From: Cenococcum geophilum 1.58
Lineage: Eukaryota > Ascomycota > Dothideomycetes > Gloniales > Gloniaceae
Direction of reading: 5' to 3'
Assembly (NCBI GenBank): GCA_001692895.1
Contig: KV748176.1
Coordinates: 4,431,092-4,495,091 of the forward strand
Length of the DNA: 64,000 bases
Shown: piece after piece, positions 53,815 to 64,000 of the stretch
How positions within the stretch are numbered: the first letter of the stretch is position 1
How the letters are laid out: the number at the start of each line of letters is the position of its first letter
Notes under the pieces: model-generated
Database searches by the model: none
What the model was told of the DNA's origin: nothing
The model's input: only the letters and a program-made list of their open reading frames with translations
Translations under genes and position numbers: made by a program

Positions 53815-55413
53815 ATGCCACTAAAAGCATCAGCCATAACGCTATTAACGGCGGTAACTACTTTAAGGTTAGGTAATAATACTAGTATAGTAGACACTAA
53901 CTTATAGTAACCTATAACAGTTAGATAACTATAAGAGATAGTTAACTAGCTAATAGAAAATAATATAATATTAGAAAATAGGATTAATGGGATTGGAGTA
54001 GTAAAGATTAAGTTACTATTAATTAAAAGGTACTTAGGAGAAAAATTAAAGCTTAAGGGGTTTCTTACCTAAATGCACTTTAAGGTTACGTAAGAAGGGG
54101 TAAAGCTGCTAATATTTATAGATTAAATAGCGTATACGGGACTATTCCTATTAGGAAGAGTACTTAAGTAGTTTAAGCTTTACCTTATAAAGATATAAGC
54201 GAATAGAATAATAACCACTAATTAAAAAGTATGGTTTATATTTATAAGCTAGAAAGGGTTTATAGAGTAACTTATATAAATGTTTAGAGACCTAGAGGCA
54301 GTAACTATAGCGGAAAGAAAACTCTAGGATATTATATAACGGACCTTAGCAATTAAATATATAACGCAGTTCTAGACGTTAGTAACGTAAGTAGAGTGGA
54401 ATAATAAGGCGCTTATGGTATAGTATAAGTAAGGACTTAAGGCTAAAGTTTAGGATATAATTATCCTAATAGAAGATATAGATACCCTAAGGGAACTAAT
54501 AGATTAAGTAATTAAGATTAATAATTGGATCTGCTAAAGGGAATAGGCTAAGAAAGGTTAGAATAGAGTTCTATAGTTATATAAGGCGTAGAGTACGTAA
54601 TAACTAAAGCTAAGTTAAAAACTATAGTATGGCGCAGAGTTAATGGACCTAAGTAGTACTAAAGAAAAGAAATAGTTTAAAGAACGACTATAGAAACCTA
54701 GAGGATAAGGATTAAGTAATTAAAGGTCTAAGGAGTAAAGGCTGAATTAGGGATTTTAGTAGCAGAAGATATTTAGGCGGACTCTATAATAAGAAAAATA
54801 GTTTAAAAAAGGAGCTTACATAAATTGCGGAAAATAAGGTTACTATATTAAAGACTATAGAAGTAGTTAGAGTTACTATATAGTAAAAGGAATAAGACTA
54901 GTAGATAATATATATGTATAGAGGGATAATAATATACTACGAGGAACAAAAGAATGTTTAATTAAAAGTTTTGCGTTTTGTTATAATAACGTATACTAAA
55001 TTTATAAGGACGCTAAGTATAGCGTAAGCTATTAGCTATAAGAGCTATATTTAGCGGAATATAAAGGAACTAATAAACTAGTTCGTAGATTAGATATTAA
55101 GGATAATAAATTTAATATAGGCGAAATATTTTATAATAATAAGGCGATAAAGGCGGCTTACTAGGAGTACGTAAACCTTAAAGATGTTATACTAGAGGTA
55201 GAGGATAATTCTACTATAAAATAGGGAATATTAGTAGGGATTAAGACCCCACTAGATATAATGTCTATTGCTTCGCAAGATATAAGAGAAGTAGGACAGT
55301 AAGCTACTTCGGCACTTAATAAAGGTAAAAGGCTAAAGGCTTAAGATTCTTAAGACGAAATAAGAGATAACTAAGATTTTTAGGATAAGATAAGGTAAGC
55401 TTAAGGACCTATA
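53815..55413 (+). pseudogene. Gypsy H2 gag and following spacer, 5' segment
   Basis: Intact ATG then PLKASAITLLTAVTTLRLGN. FLT.MHFKVT and LFLLGRVLK follow (54055-54175), then a knuckle INCGK with GYYIKDYRSS (54825-54870). Colinear with H1 38279-39910. Cut by H3. Confidence 0.85.
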
Positions 55414-55833
55414 TGTAACGGAACCTTGTAGTAAGTACTACGATGGGCTCGTTATTGGGCTAGGTGTGTAGGTAATGCGTAAAGTCAACAACGTAATAAT
55501 AACTGGTGGAGTGGTTGCCTAATAGATTAACTCTAATTATATTCTGAGAATTACTATAAGGAAAGAACTATCTAGGTAGGGACTGAGGTTCTTTAAATAC
55601 ACGACCGTACTCCTATAAAATCCTTCTTATACGTAATGTACGTAAGGTATATAAGGTACGTACGTTCTGTCCGTTCTCTACGTTCCTTACGTAGCATATT
55701 ATATAACTTATACTACTATTCCTCGTTATATAGTTCTACCGGTTTTATCCTAGACTATACTTATATTAACTAACTAGCTTCTTCTAACTCCTCTCTAAGT
55801 AGTTATAATATTATACTTAAAGCGTCCGTAATA
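55414..55833 (-). repeat. Gypsy H3 3' LTR (420 bp)
   Basis: Pairs with 63303-63722. TGTAACGGAACC..GTCCGTAATA on the plus strand, with a CTCCCTCCTTTC tract just inside (minus-strand polypurine tract). Confidence 0.93.
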
Positions 55834-56170
55834 CTATCTCCCTCCTTTCTATTTTTATCCTTAAAGATTCTAAGCATCTTTAAGTTATTTACTAAAGGTA
55901 TAATATCTATCTAATTAATTTGGTTAATATCGTTACTTATAATACCTAAAGCCTTTTCTTCTTTATACGCGCAACGACGCGCCCGTACTGTTGCTGTAAT
56001 ACTATTACTAGGTAAAATTATGCTATCTTTATGTTCCCGTTATTTAAAAGAGGGGTTAGTTTATATTATATTAGCGAGTCCTTTATCTCGGTAACCTTTC
56101 TCTTACTTAGAGTGCACTAAAGCGAATATTTATTTGTCCTATAACGTTCGCTCTTCCTTTAACGCTAAGT

Positions 56171-56520
56171 ATGCGCGTCCTATAACTCTTAATAGTCGTT
56201 AAGTTCCCTAAGTAATTTGTTATAAGGTCTTATATTTAATCTGCCGCTGCTTATCTTAATAGTGAGCTGACTTAAGCCCTTACTAAGTTAAAACGTTTTT
56301 GGGATGTGGAGCAGAAGGCTCTAAAGGCCCGTATTGTTGTGTCTACTCGTCTCCTTTATCTTAAGAAAGTTCGTAAAAAGGTTTGTTCTAAGGAGTGGAA
56401 ACTTATAGAATAAGGTCTATTGGAACTTGGCAATAAAAGAACGGATTTTCTTCTAATAGCGAAGGAAACAATTCTAAGTAGCTCGGCAATCGCTCTTCCT
56501 GGGTCCCCCTTAGGTGACTT
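56171..56520 (+). pseudogene. H3 antisense ORF: small basic helical protein, RIP-damaged
   Basis: Plus strand, opposite to H3 coding. ATG at 56171 (MRVL), then LLIVVKFPK, SAAAYLNSELT, ALTKLKRFWDVEQKALKARI, VSTRLLYLKKVRKKVCSKEW, KLIE, GLLELGNKRTDFLLIAKETI. In-frame stops are TAA codons at places consistent with former Gln. The tract is Lys/Arg/Leu-rich, likely a helix or coiled coil. H1 keeps a colinear frame at 45235-44800. It lies between the chromodomain and the 3' LTR. No known function. Confidence 0.6.
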
Positions 56521-56559
56521 GTTTTTTGGTAATCCTTCTTTAATATTACCTAACCTGTT

Positions 56560-59500
56560 CTCTTCTAATACTCCTATACCTTTCCTATAGCGTTTTTTAA
56601 ATTCTCTAATAGTTCTTAGGTAGTCTTATTATAGCCTATCTACTTAACCTTATACTATGTTTTATTGTTAACGTCCTTATAACTAATAATCCTTAAAACT
56701 TGCTATTTGTCTTCTTCTTATCCTCTATATGTGTCTGCTTTATAAACTAGTGGCTTAACTTTTCTATATACTGGCTCTAGCATTATAATATGCTATATAG
56801 GGTAGATCTTTATTTTAGCTGGTAGGTTTAACTTAAATATAACTGGTAAAATCCTCTAACTAATTTTAAAAGGTCCTAGCCTAACGTGGTCTAACTTCTT
56901 GCTTAGTTATTAACTTTTAAAAATTTTGTATAGTAGCCATACTTTATCTCCCTCCTTAAGATCTGGTCCCTTAGATCTCTTAGCATTATAGTATTTCTTT
57001 ATTCTTTACTATACTACCTTAGCTATTTCCGTAAGGTTCTTATAAAGATTTATTAATATCTCTATCCTTTACTTAGCTATACTACTTGTCTTCTTTACTT
57101 AACGTAGCGATAGCAATATTTTTGGCTTATATCTATAATTCGCCTTAAATAGTAACGTACCCATTCCTTCTTATAGTGTTGTATTATATATAAACTATAT
57201 AACTAGTAATAATAATACCCAATTATTCTGTGCGTAATTAATATAATGTTTTAGATACTGCTCTAGTGTCTAATTTAATCTTTCCGTTTAACCGTCTGTC
57301 TGCGGATAATATGCGGTAGAAGTTGCTGCTTAAACTCCTTACTCTGCTAAGAATACCTCCTAGAATGCTGCTATAAATCTTAGATCCCTATCCGATATAA
57401 TCTTACTTAGTACTCCATACCTTGCGAATACTTCTTTAATATAGATTCTAGTAACATCTTCTACTAATATTTCTTTTGTATATACTATAAAGTATCCCTA
57501 CTTTATAAGCTTATCTACTATTACTAAGATCGCATTGTAATCTTATCCGGTAATAGGATCTCTTAACTTTAGCAACTTAATAATAAAGTCCTATAATATG
57601 ACCTCCTATAGTCTTTCTGGTATTTTAACAGGTTATAGCCCTCCGTATGGCTTATGCCTTATTAGTTTATTTCTCTAGCAATTTAGATACTCCTTAGTGA
57701 TCTTTCTAGCTATTCTTTAGATTCCGTTAATAATATACTCCTTTTAGAGTCTTAACACTAAGCCCGTATGTAAGCTTTGCAGTGTAAAGAATTGAATAAG
57801 CAACTTGATTCTAAATCTATGGAAATCAGGAAGGCTATATACACGAAATAGGTGGCTAAGGTTGTCGGTAATACCGACGATGATTTGTAACTGTTACCTA
57901 ATTGGCCACCAGGTCGCCATTGCCACTCAGTTAGTAATAGGTAATGAATAGGTAATAGAAACAATCGATAGGTAGACATTAAAGACAGGGGTAATACAAT
58001 AATAAGATATATGATGACAAGAGACATATAAGTCAAGAGACGGGTGGTGAGTTATAAGGTAATGCGAGCCTCAGTAGTCGGTTACACCGTAGCTCCGTTA
58101 TGTCCTTAAGTTAGTCCTTTATAGAAATCTTCTATAAATTGCTCTACTATACTTCTTGGGATGTACTTTACTTCTTAGTTTTTGTATATATCCGTCTATA
58201 GATCTTTTAGCTATACTTCTAGAATTCTTTATACCTAAAAGCTTTCTAGTGACTTATAAACCTTCTCTAGTTCTTCCTAAGTTGCTATAATTTTTAGATA
58301 ATTATACCTAATTAATCTATCTATGTCTTTTCGCAATAAAGCCCCTAATAGCTTTTTATTATTTTATAGTTTAGCCTTTTAACTTAGAGCGTCTGCTCTT
58401 ATATTGTCTATGCCCTTAATATACTAAATCTTAAAATAGTATTCTGTAAGCATCTTTGCCTATCTAACCTATTTTTAGTTAAGTTCCTTTATTATTAGGA
58501 ATCCTATTAGGTTCTTATAATCTATCTTAACTATAAATAGTTTTTCTATGCCTTATAAAAATGCTCTCTATTTTTTTAGTGCTGTAACTATACCTAATAA
58601 CTCCTTGTTATAGATGTTATAGTTTAACTCTGGTAGTGTTATCTTTTAACTATAGTATACCACTAGGTGCTATCTATCTGGATACTTTTATATAAAGTAT
58701 GCCCCTAGTATAAAGTCTAATATATCTGTCTTAACAACCGTCTCTAGTTCTGGTTAATAGATCTTAAGAACTAGCTCCTGGGTAAACAACCTCTTAACTT
58801 CTTTAAACAGTTCTTATTATTCCTCTCCCTATACCTATAGTTCTTCTTTCTTTATTAACCGCGTAAATGGCTTAATATCCTTTAACTATTGCGCTATAAA
58901 CCTTTTATAATAATTATAAAACCCTAAAAACAATCTTAACTACGTAACGTTCTCTAGTTCTTGCTAATTTACTATAGCCTTAATCTTCTTTAGATCTATA
59001 CTAAGTTAGCCTAGTTTAATAATAAATCTGACGAAATCTGTCTTCCTAGTGAAGAACTTGTATTTCTTAATTGCTACTAGCATCTGTTCTTCTTATAGTC
59101 TTTTTAAAACCCATTTAACGTATTCCCCGTGTTCTTCCTTAGTTATTAAATAGATAATAATATTGTTAAGGTATACTATAACAAATTCATTTAAGTATTT
59201 TCTTAATATATTATTAATTTACTTCTAGAACGTTGCTAGTGCGTTTATAAGCCTAAATTATATAACTAATAGTTTATATAGTTCTTCCTTTAACCTAAAG
59301 GCTGCCTTCTATTTATTACCTTCCTTAATTCTAATCTAATGGTACGCCTATCTTAAATCTATCTTTATAAAGATTTGTGTGTTACTTATCCTATCTTAGA
59401 TCTCGCTAATTAAGGGTAAAGGATACCTATCCTTCCTAGTAATGCTATTTAACTATCTATAGTTAATATATAGCCTTAGCTTGCCATTTTTCTTTAGGAT

Positions 59501-59560
59501 AAATAGTACTGGATAACCCGCTAATAATTATAATAGTCTAATATATCCCTTTTGTAAGTT
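56560..59560 (-). pseudogene. Gypsy H3 RT, RNase H, integrase and chromodomain
   Basis: Minus strand. RT with VYLNNIIIYLIT (about 59175-59140), both Asp positions altered by RIP. RNase H with NIYNKELLGIVTALK (about 58615-58570). Integrase from about 57760 to 57000, with AILVIVDKLIKWGYF (about 57545-57500) and LSKIISDRDLRFIAAF (about 57410-57360). Chromodomain tail near 56680-56600. Split by the solo LTR at 57769-58086. Colinear with H1 41870-44780. Confidence 0.83.
57769..58086 (-). mobile_element. RIP-free solo LTR, 318 bp, TSD CCGTA
   Basis: On the plus strand TGTAAGCTTTGCAG..GGTTACA between CCGTA (57764-57768) and CCGTA (58087-58091). H1 lacks it at the same site, so the empty site is known. 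It holds dense CpA and TpG (CAACTTGATT, CACCAGG, CATTGCCACTCAG), with no sign of RIP, unlike H3 around it. It includes GTCGGTAATACCGAC, a perfect palindrome, at 57866-57880. The open minus-strand frame across it (57758-58036) spans the LTR boundary and is not a gene. Confidence 0.9.
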
Positions 59561-59899
59561 TTCTTAAATAAACTCTTTTAATACTTTACCTTCTTTTTTA
59601 GTAAGCTTATAGATTAGAAAGAACCTTAGACTTATTTCTAGTTCTAATTCTATCTTATAATCCTATACTACATACTCTAATAGCTTTTTACTCTTTAGTA
59701 ACCATAGTTTCTTACTATACTTATGGTATCTCTTTAGTACATAGCTTAGTCCCTTTTCTGTTTCCTTGTAGGTTGCTCCTACTTAGTACTATACTAACTT
59801 AGCTTATTATCGTATCTTGCGGCGTTAAGTATCTCTAATATTAACCTAACCTATAACCTAATTAATCTTTAGATTGTACTCCTGTAACTAAGGCATCCC

Positions 59900-60250
59900 T
59901 AGTATTAACTTATCCTTTCCTAATAGTAGGATATTAAAAGACATCCGAATCTGTCTTTTTTTAATAGTTAACTAAATAGGTCCTATTTTAAGATTAATAA
60001 TGCCGTCCCTATAGGCTATCGGATCTCCTAAAATTGTTACTAATAAATATAGGTGCTCCTTTTTCCTATATGGTAGTCCCATTCTTTTAACTACTACTAG
60101 TAAGATATAGTTCCTTATTGCTCCACTATCTATTAGTGCTTTAAACTGTTGATTTTACTATTTAACTTATAAATTTAGGTATTTTTCTTAAATTCCTTTA
60201 AGGGTCTAAAGCTCTATTACTAGTTCCCTCTAATCCCGTAGGCCTCTACT
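59900..60250 (-). pseudogene. Gypsy H3 protease
   Basis: Minus strand: KALIDSGAIRNYILL near 60145-60100, catalytic Asp-Ser-Gly intact, then a tract matching AYRDGIINLKIGPI (about 60020) and SFNILLLGKDKLILGMP (about 59940-59890). Equivalent to H1 41330-41650. Confidence 0.8.
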
Positions 60251-62200
60251 TTTCCTAACTATTAGCTACTAGATCCTATTTATACTTAGTCTAACTTAGG
60301 CTAATACTTAGTTCGCTTCTTATCTTTAATATACTATAGATAGGTATTCTCTAGATATTCCCACTATTGTTATCTATTTAGGCATTCTTCTATAAGGAAT
60401 CTCCCTGGTTAAAGTATTAAGTCCCCTTATTTTTAAACTTCTACTAGGTGCTAACTATACATATACTTAGCGTTTTGGTATTTTGCCTTATCCGTTATCT
60501 AATATATTCTTATTAAATATTTCTAATTCTTATCTTTTAGTGTCCTATATATACTATACGTATTATCCATATATGCTATTTATAATAGTATATAATATAC
60601 TTAGTATCTTAGGTTAACTCTTAGCTTATCTTTATCCTTAAGTTTAAACCTTTCTTATGTTAATCTAAGCATCGCGACTTTATTCGCAGGTACTAAGATT
60701 CGTCTCTTACTTCTTTAGTCCTTTAATTGCTCCTTTAGATCTTTTAACGTTATAATTAAGGCTCCTTTAATATAAGTTATAGCCTTTTCCGTAATTAGGT
60801 GGTCTTGGACAACTTTTTCATCTAACTATATATAGAAATCTTCCCACTTATCGTTATATCATTGCCTATACTATCTTTAGTATAGCTACTTAAGTATATA
60901 TGCTCTGTCCATAAGGAAGTATTTTTTTATTACTGCGTTATAATAGCCTTTTATATATTATTCCTTAAATCTGGTTAGGATTCCTAAATCCTCTTTTTAT
61001 TTTAGTTTAGTAAGCCACTTAGCTCTTAATATACCTATTCTCGGCCTATTAGTAATTCTTTATACTAGCGCTCTGTCCCTTATACAACCTAGTAGACTAA
61101 ATCTCTTATCTAGTTTCTACTCTTACTATAAGGTAATTTTTGCTCTAAATTCCTCTATAGTTTCTTTTCTTTCGCATCTTATAAGTAGATCCTTAAAGTC
61201 TTTGTACTTCTTAATCTTGGTATTAACTTTTTAATCTTTAGGCTAAACACTATGTTTAACTAGTAAGTCCTCTAGGTCTATATATCTGTCGCTTAGTCTA
61301 ACTACTACCTAGATTATAGATTCTCTAATTTATAAAGAAGCTCCTTGCCTCTTGCCTATAGGTGTCCTTATTTATACTCTAAATTTTTAGTCCCTTAGAT
61401 TCTTTAATCCTAAGCTTGCTTCTAGCTTAAGCTTAGCTCCCGCCTTAGTCTAACTAGGCGTTTATAGTGTTCTTATCTCGTTTTAAAAGTCTTAAATCTT
61501 ATTTATTTTGTCTTAAGAATTTAATGCCTATGGGAAACTCTATCCTAAGCTTATTTATATATTCCTAAACTAAGCTACTGCCCTACTCTATTGGTTTTTA
61601 TCTGTTATAGGTCCTTAGGTATACCTTATCTCGTCTTAAGAATCTTAGTTGTCTCTTATCTCGTTTTAAGAATCTTAAGCCTTTAGCCTTTTACCTTTAT
61701 TAAGTGGTAAACTAGTACTAGCAGTCGTCTACTTACTTAATCTCTTTTAGATACTACTCCTACCGTCTTATAAAGCGATAGATGCCGTATCTAATAGTAT
61801 TATAATGCCCGTTACTAAACCTTACTCTATAGTAGTCTTAGTCTCTACTTCTAATACTAATATCTTAAGATCTTCTTTCTTAACATTATTGAATGGATTT
61901 TTCCTAAAGTCCCTTTTTAAATACTGCCTTATTAATACTATACTAAAAGTTGCTGTTAGATCTTCGTCGCATTTATAGAGCCTATCTTACTCTTTATAGT
62001 CTTAGGTAGCTCTTAGTTTCTCTAAACTAGGTTTCTGTGGCCAATAGCTTACGCTATACTTAGCGTCTTTATAAATTCAGCACGCGTTGTTATAGCAAAA
62101 CGTAAAGTAGTTAATTAAATAATCCTTTATTCCTTGTAGTATATTATTATCCCTCTATACGTATATGCCGTCTACTAGTCCAGTTCCCTTTATTATATAG
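60250..62200 (-). pseudogene. Gypsy H3 gag-protease spacer
   Basis: Polyprotein tract colinear with H1 39420-41320, including the Asp-Ser/Ile-Arg-rich repeats (about 61690-61440). No domain recognised. Confidence 0.5.
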
Positions 62201-63264
62201 TAACTCTAACTATCTTTATAATCTCTGGCGAAATAACCCTATTTTCCGCAATTTATATAAGCTCTTTTTTTAAACCATCTTTCTTGTTATAGAGTCCGCC
62301 TAAATATCTTTTGCTGCTGAGATCCCTAATTCGGCCTTTACTCCCTAGACCTTTAATTACTTAATCCTTATCCTTTTAGTTTCTATAATATCTTACTCTA
62401 TCTCTTATAGGCTTCTTTAGTACTGCTTAGGTCTATTAGCTCTGCGCCATACTATAGTTTCTAACTTAGCTTTAGTTAATACGTACTCTACGCCTTATAT
62501 AACTATAGAACTCTGTCCTAACCTCTCTTAGTCTATTCCCTTTAGTAGATCCTATTATTAATCTTTATCGCTTAATTTATTAATTCCCTTAAGGTGTCCG
62601 TATCTTCTATTAGAATAATTATATCCTAGACTTTAGCCTTAAGTCCCTATTTATACTATACCATAAGCGCCCTATTATTCTACTTAACTTATATTACTAG
62701 CGTTTAGAACTGCATTGTATATTTAATAGCTAAGGTTTATTATATAATATCTTAAAGCTTTCTTTCCGCTATAGTCGTCGCCTTTAGGTCTTTAAATATC
62801 TATATAAGTTGCTCTATAAATCTATTCTAGCTTAAAAATATAAACCGTACTCCTTAGTTTATTGTTATTATTCTATTTGCTTATATCTCTATAAGGTAAG
62901 GCTTAAACCATTTAAGTACTCTTCCTAATAAGAACAATTCTATATACGCTATTTAATCTATAAGTATTACCAGCTTTACTCCCTCTTGCGTAACCTTAAA
63001 GTGCATTTACGTAAGAAATCCTTTAAGCTTTAATCTCTCTCCTAAGAATCTTTTAATTAATAGTAACTTAACCTTTACTGCTCCTATCTTATTAATCCTT
63101 TATTTAAGTGCCGTATTATTTTCTATTAACTAGTTAACTATTTTCTGTAGTTGTTTAACCGTTATAGGTTGTTATAAGTTAGTATTTACTATACTGGTAT
63201 TACCTCCTAACCTTAAAGTAGTTGCCGCCGTTAATGGCGTCGTGGTGGCTGCTTTTAGTGGCAT
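62200..63264 (-). pseudogene. Gypsy H3 gag
   Basis: Minus-strand ATG at 63264: MPLKAATTTPLTAATTLRLG, better preserved than H1 or H2. Continues GFLTMHFKVT-like (about 63000) and LFLLGRVLKWFKPYL (62940-62895); knuckle INCGK, GYFARDYKDS (62260-62215). Confidence 0.85.
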
Positions 63265-63302
63265 GTTGTTCGACTTTTAATACCGTAACTAGGTAGTAAT
63301 TA

Positions 63303-63722
63303 TATAACGGAACCTTGTAGCAAGTACTACAATAGGCTCGTTATTGGGCTAGGTATATAGGTAATGCGTAAAGTTAACAACGTAATAATAACTAGTGGAG
63401 TGGTTGCCTAACAGATTAACTCTAATTATATTCTAAGAATTACTACAAGGAAAGAACTATCTAGGTAGGGACTAAGGTCCTTTAAATACACGACCGTACT
63501 CCTATAAAATCCTTCTTATACGTAATGTACGTGAGGTACATAAGGTACGTACGTTCCGTCCGTTCTCCACGTTCCTTACGTAGCATATTATATAACTTAT
63601 ACTACCATTCCTCGTCACATAGTTCTACCGGTTCCATCCTGGACCGTGCTTGTATTAACCAACTAGCTTCTTCCAACTCCTCTCCAAGTAGTCGTAACAT
63701 CGTACTTAAAGCGTCCGTAACA
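63303..63722 (-). repeat. Gypsy H3 5' LTR (420 bp)
   Basis: Less mutated partner of 55414-55833; its middle (63504-63604) holds repeated GTACGTA motifs not present in the H1 or H2 LTRs. Confidence 0.93.
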
Positions 63723-63727
63723 CTATA

Positions 63728-64000
63728 ACGGACAATAACCGATAAAGTAGAGTAATGGCTTAGTTTAGTAATATATAAATAAGCTTAGGACGAAGTTTCC
63801 TAAAGGTATAAGACTCTTAAGATAAGATAAGTAAGATTTAAGACTTTTAAGATAAGACGAGAATACTAAGTAAGCCTAGTTAGACTAAGGCTGGAGTAAA
63901 GCTTAAGTTAAAAGCGAGCTTAGGACTAAAAATCTTATAGGACTAAGATTTTAGCAACAGAATAAGGACTATTAAAGAAATTGCGAGTAAGGCTTAGTAA
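63728..64000 (+). pseudogene. Gypsy H2 gag-protease spacer, resuming after H3
   Basis: Colinear with H1 39913-40185 (CTTAGTTTAGNAATATATAA, then the DS.DKIR-type phrases and the AKLKLE-like tract). The window ends within it. Confidence 0.85.

Larger units (their letters stand above)
55414..63722 (-). mobile_element. Ty3/gypsy H3, complete, TSD CTATA, with nested solo LTR
   Basis: LTRs 55414-55833 and 63303-63722 (420 bp). CTATA at 55409-55413 and 63723-63727. It is inserted in H2, a copy of the same family, in opposite orientation. Coding order on the minus strand: gag, protease, RT, RNase H, integrase, chromodomain, then the region with an antisense frame. Net of the 318-bp solo LTR it is about 7.99 kb. 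Confidence 0.93.
47713..64000 (+). mobile_element. Ty3/gypsy chromovirus G, 5' part (continues past right edge)
   Basis: Begins TGTTACGGCACTAGCAGAAC at 47713 inside copia I. Gag, protease, RT, RNase H, integrase and chromodomain follow to 53345, where H2 is inserted. The 3' remainder of G would lie to the right of H2, outside the window. It is related to gypsy F by gag, RT and integrase sequence but has a different LTR. Confidence 0.82.
53346..64000 (+). mobile_element. Ty3/gypsy H2, 5' part, split by H3 and running off the right edge
   Basis: 5' LTR 53346-53769, gag from 53815, then interrupted at 55414 by H3 (TSD CTATA, 55409-55413 and 63723-63727). After 63723 the H2 polyprotein resumes, colinear with H1 39905 onward, to the right edge. 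Confidence 0.9.

Noticed and set aside
57758..58036. 92-residue minus-strand frame
   Set aside because: Spans the solo LTR and its flank in the RIP-free segment; no domain, and the LTR boundary cuts through it.
63525..63728. 67-residue plus-strand frame with Arg/Ser/Tyr repeats
   Set aside because: Lies in the GTACGTA-rich middle of the H3 LTR; repeat-derived.
1..64000. CRISPR array, bacterial operons, tRNA or rRNA genes
   Set aside because: No regular repeat-spacer pattern, no ribosome-binding-site-led genes and no cloverleaf with conserved TTCGA arm seen; all coding relics are fungal LTR-element proteins.

Overview
The window is intergenic, repeat-filled DNA of a filamentous ascomycete (Pezizomycotina) whose repeats have been mutated by repeat-induced point mutation (RIP). 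Nearly every reading frame is a recognisable LTR-retrotransposon protein in which CAG, CAA and TGG codons have become TAG or TAA. TpA is over-abundant, CpA and TpG are depleted, and catalytic Asp codons often read as Asn. I find no host gene, tRNA, rRNA or CRISPR array. The species cannot be named from this sequence.

The window is a nest of insertions, many proven by paired termini and 5-bp target-site duplications (TSDs). Bases 1-6535 are the 5' part of Ty3/gypsy element A (minus strand, running off the left edge). It is interrupted at 1265-2795 by a poly(A)-tailed retroposon made of two minisatellites plus a unique tail, with a 13-bp TSD. Bases 6536-6584 are a copia LTR end. Bases 6585 to about 27003 are a very AT-rich gypsy element D (minus strand), split by copia B (7638-13862), copia C (14538-20947), a solo LTR (21677-21890) and the short non-autonomous copia E (22053-24925). 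Bases 27009-27675 are unassigned.

Bases 27676-46448 are gypsy chromovirus F (plus strand), split by copia J (32576-37131) and by gypsy H1 (37810-45945). H1 itself holds a solo LTR (42539-42708). Bases 46449-47712 hold the reverse-transcriptase end of copia I. Gypsy G (plus strand) starts at 47713 and is split at 53346 by H2. H2 is split by H3 (55414-63722, minus strand), which carries a RIP-free solo LTR (57769-58086). H2 resumes at 63723 and leaves the window on the right.

The most unusual items are: (i) the composite retroposon at 1265-2795, built like a primate SVA element; (ii) copia J, whose 102-bp LTRs contain 43 bp of its own reverse-transcriptase coding sequence, yet which has TG..CA ends and a perfect TSD; (iii) an antisense reading frame conserved between H1 and H3 beyond the chromodomain; (iv) a 34-bp non-coding module shared by a gypsy LTR and the 3' ends of two copia families. 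All assignments rest on reading translations and repeats by eye. No alignment or database search was run.
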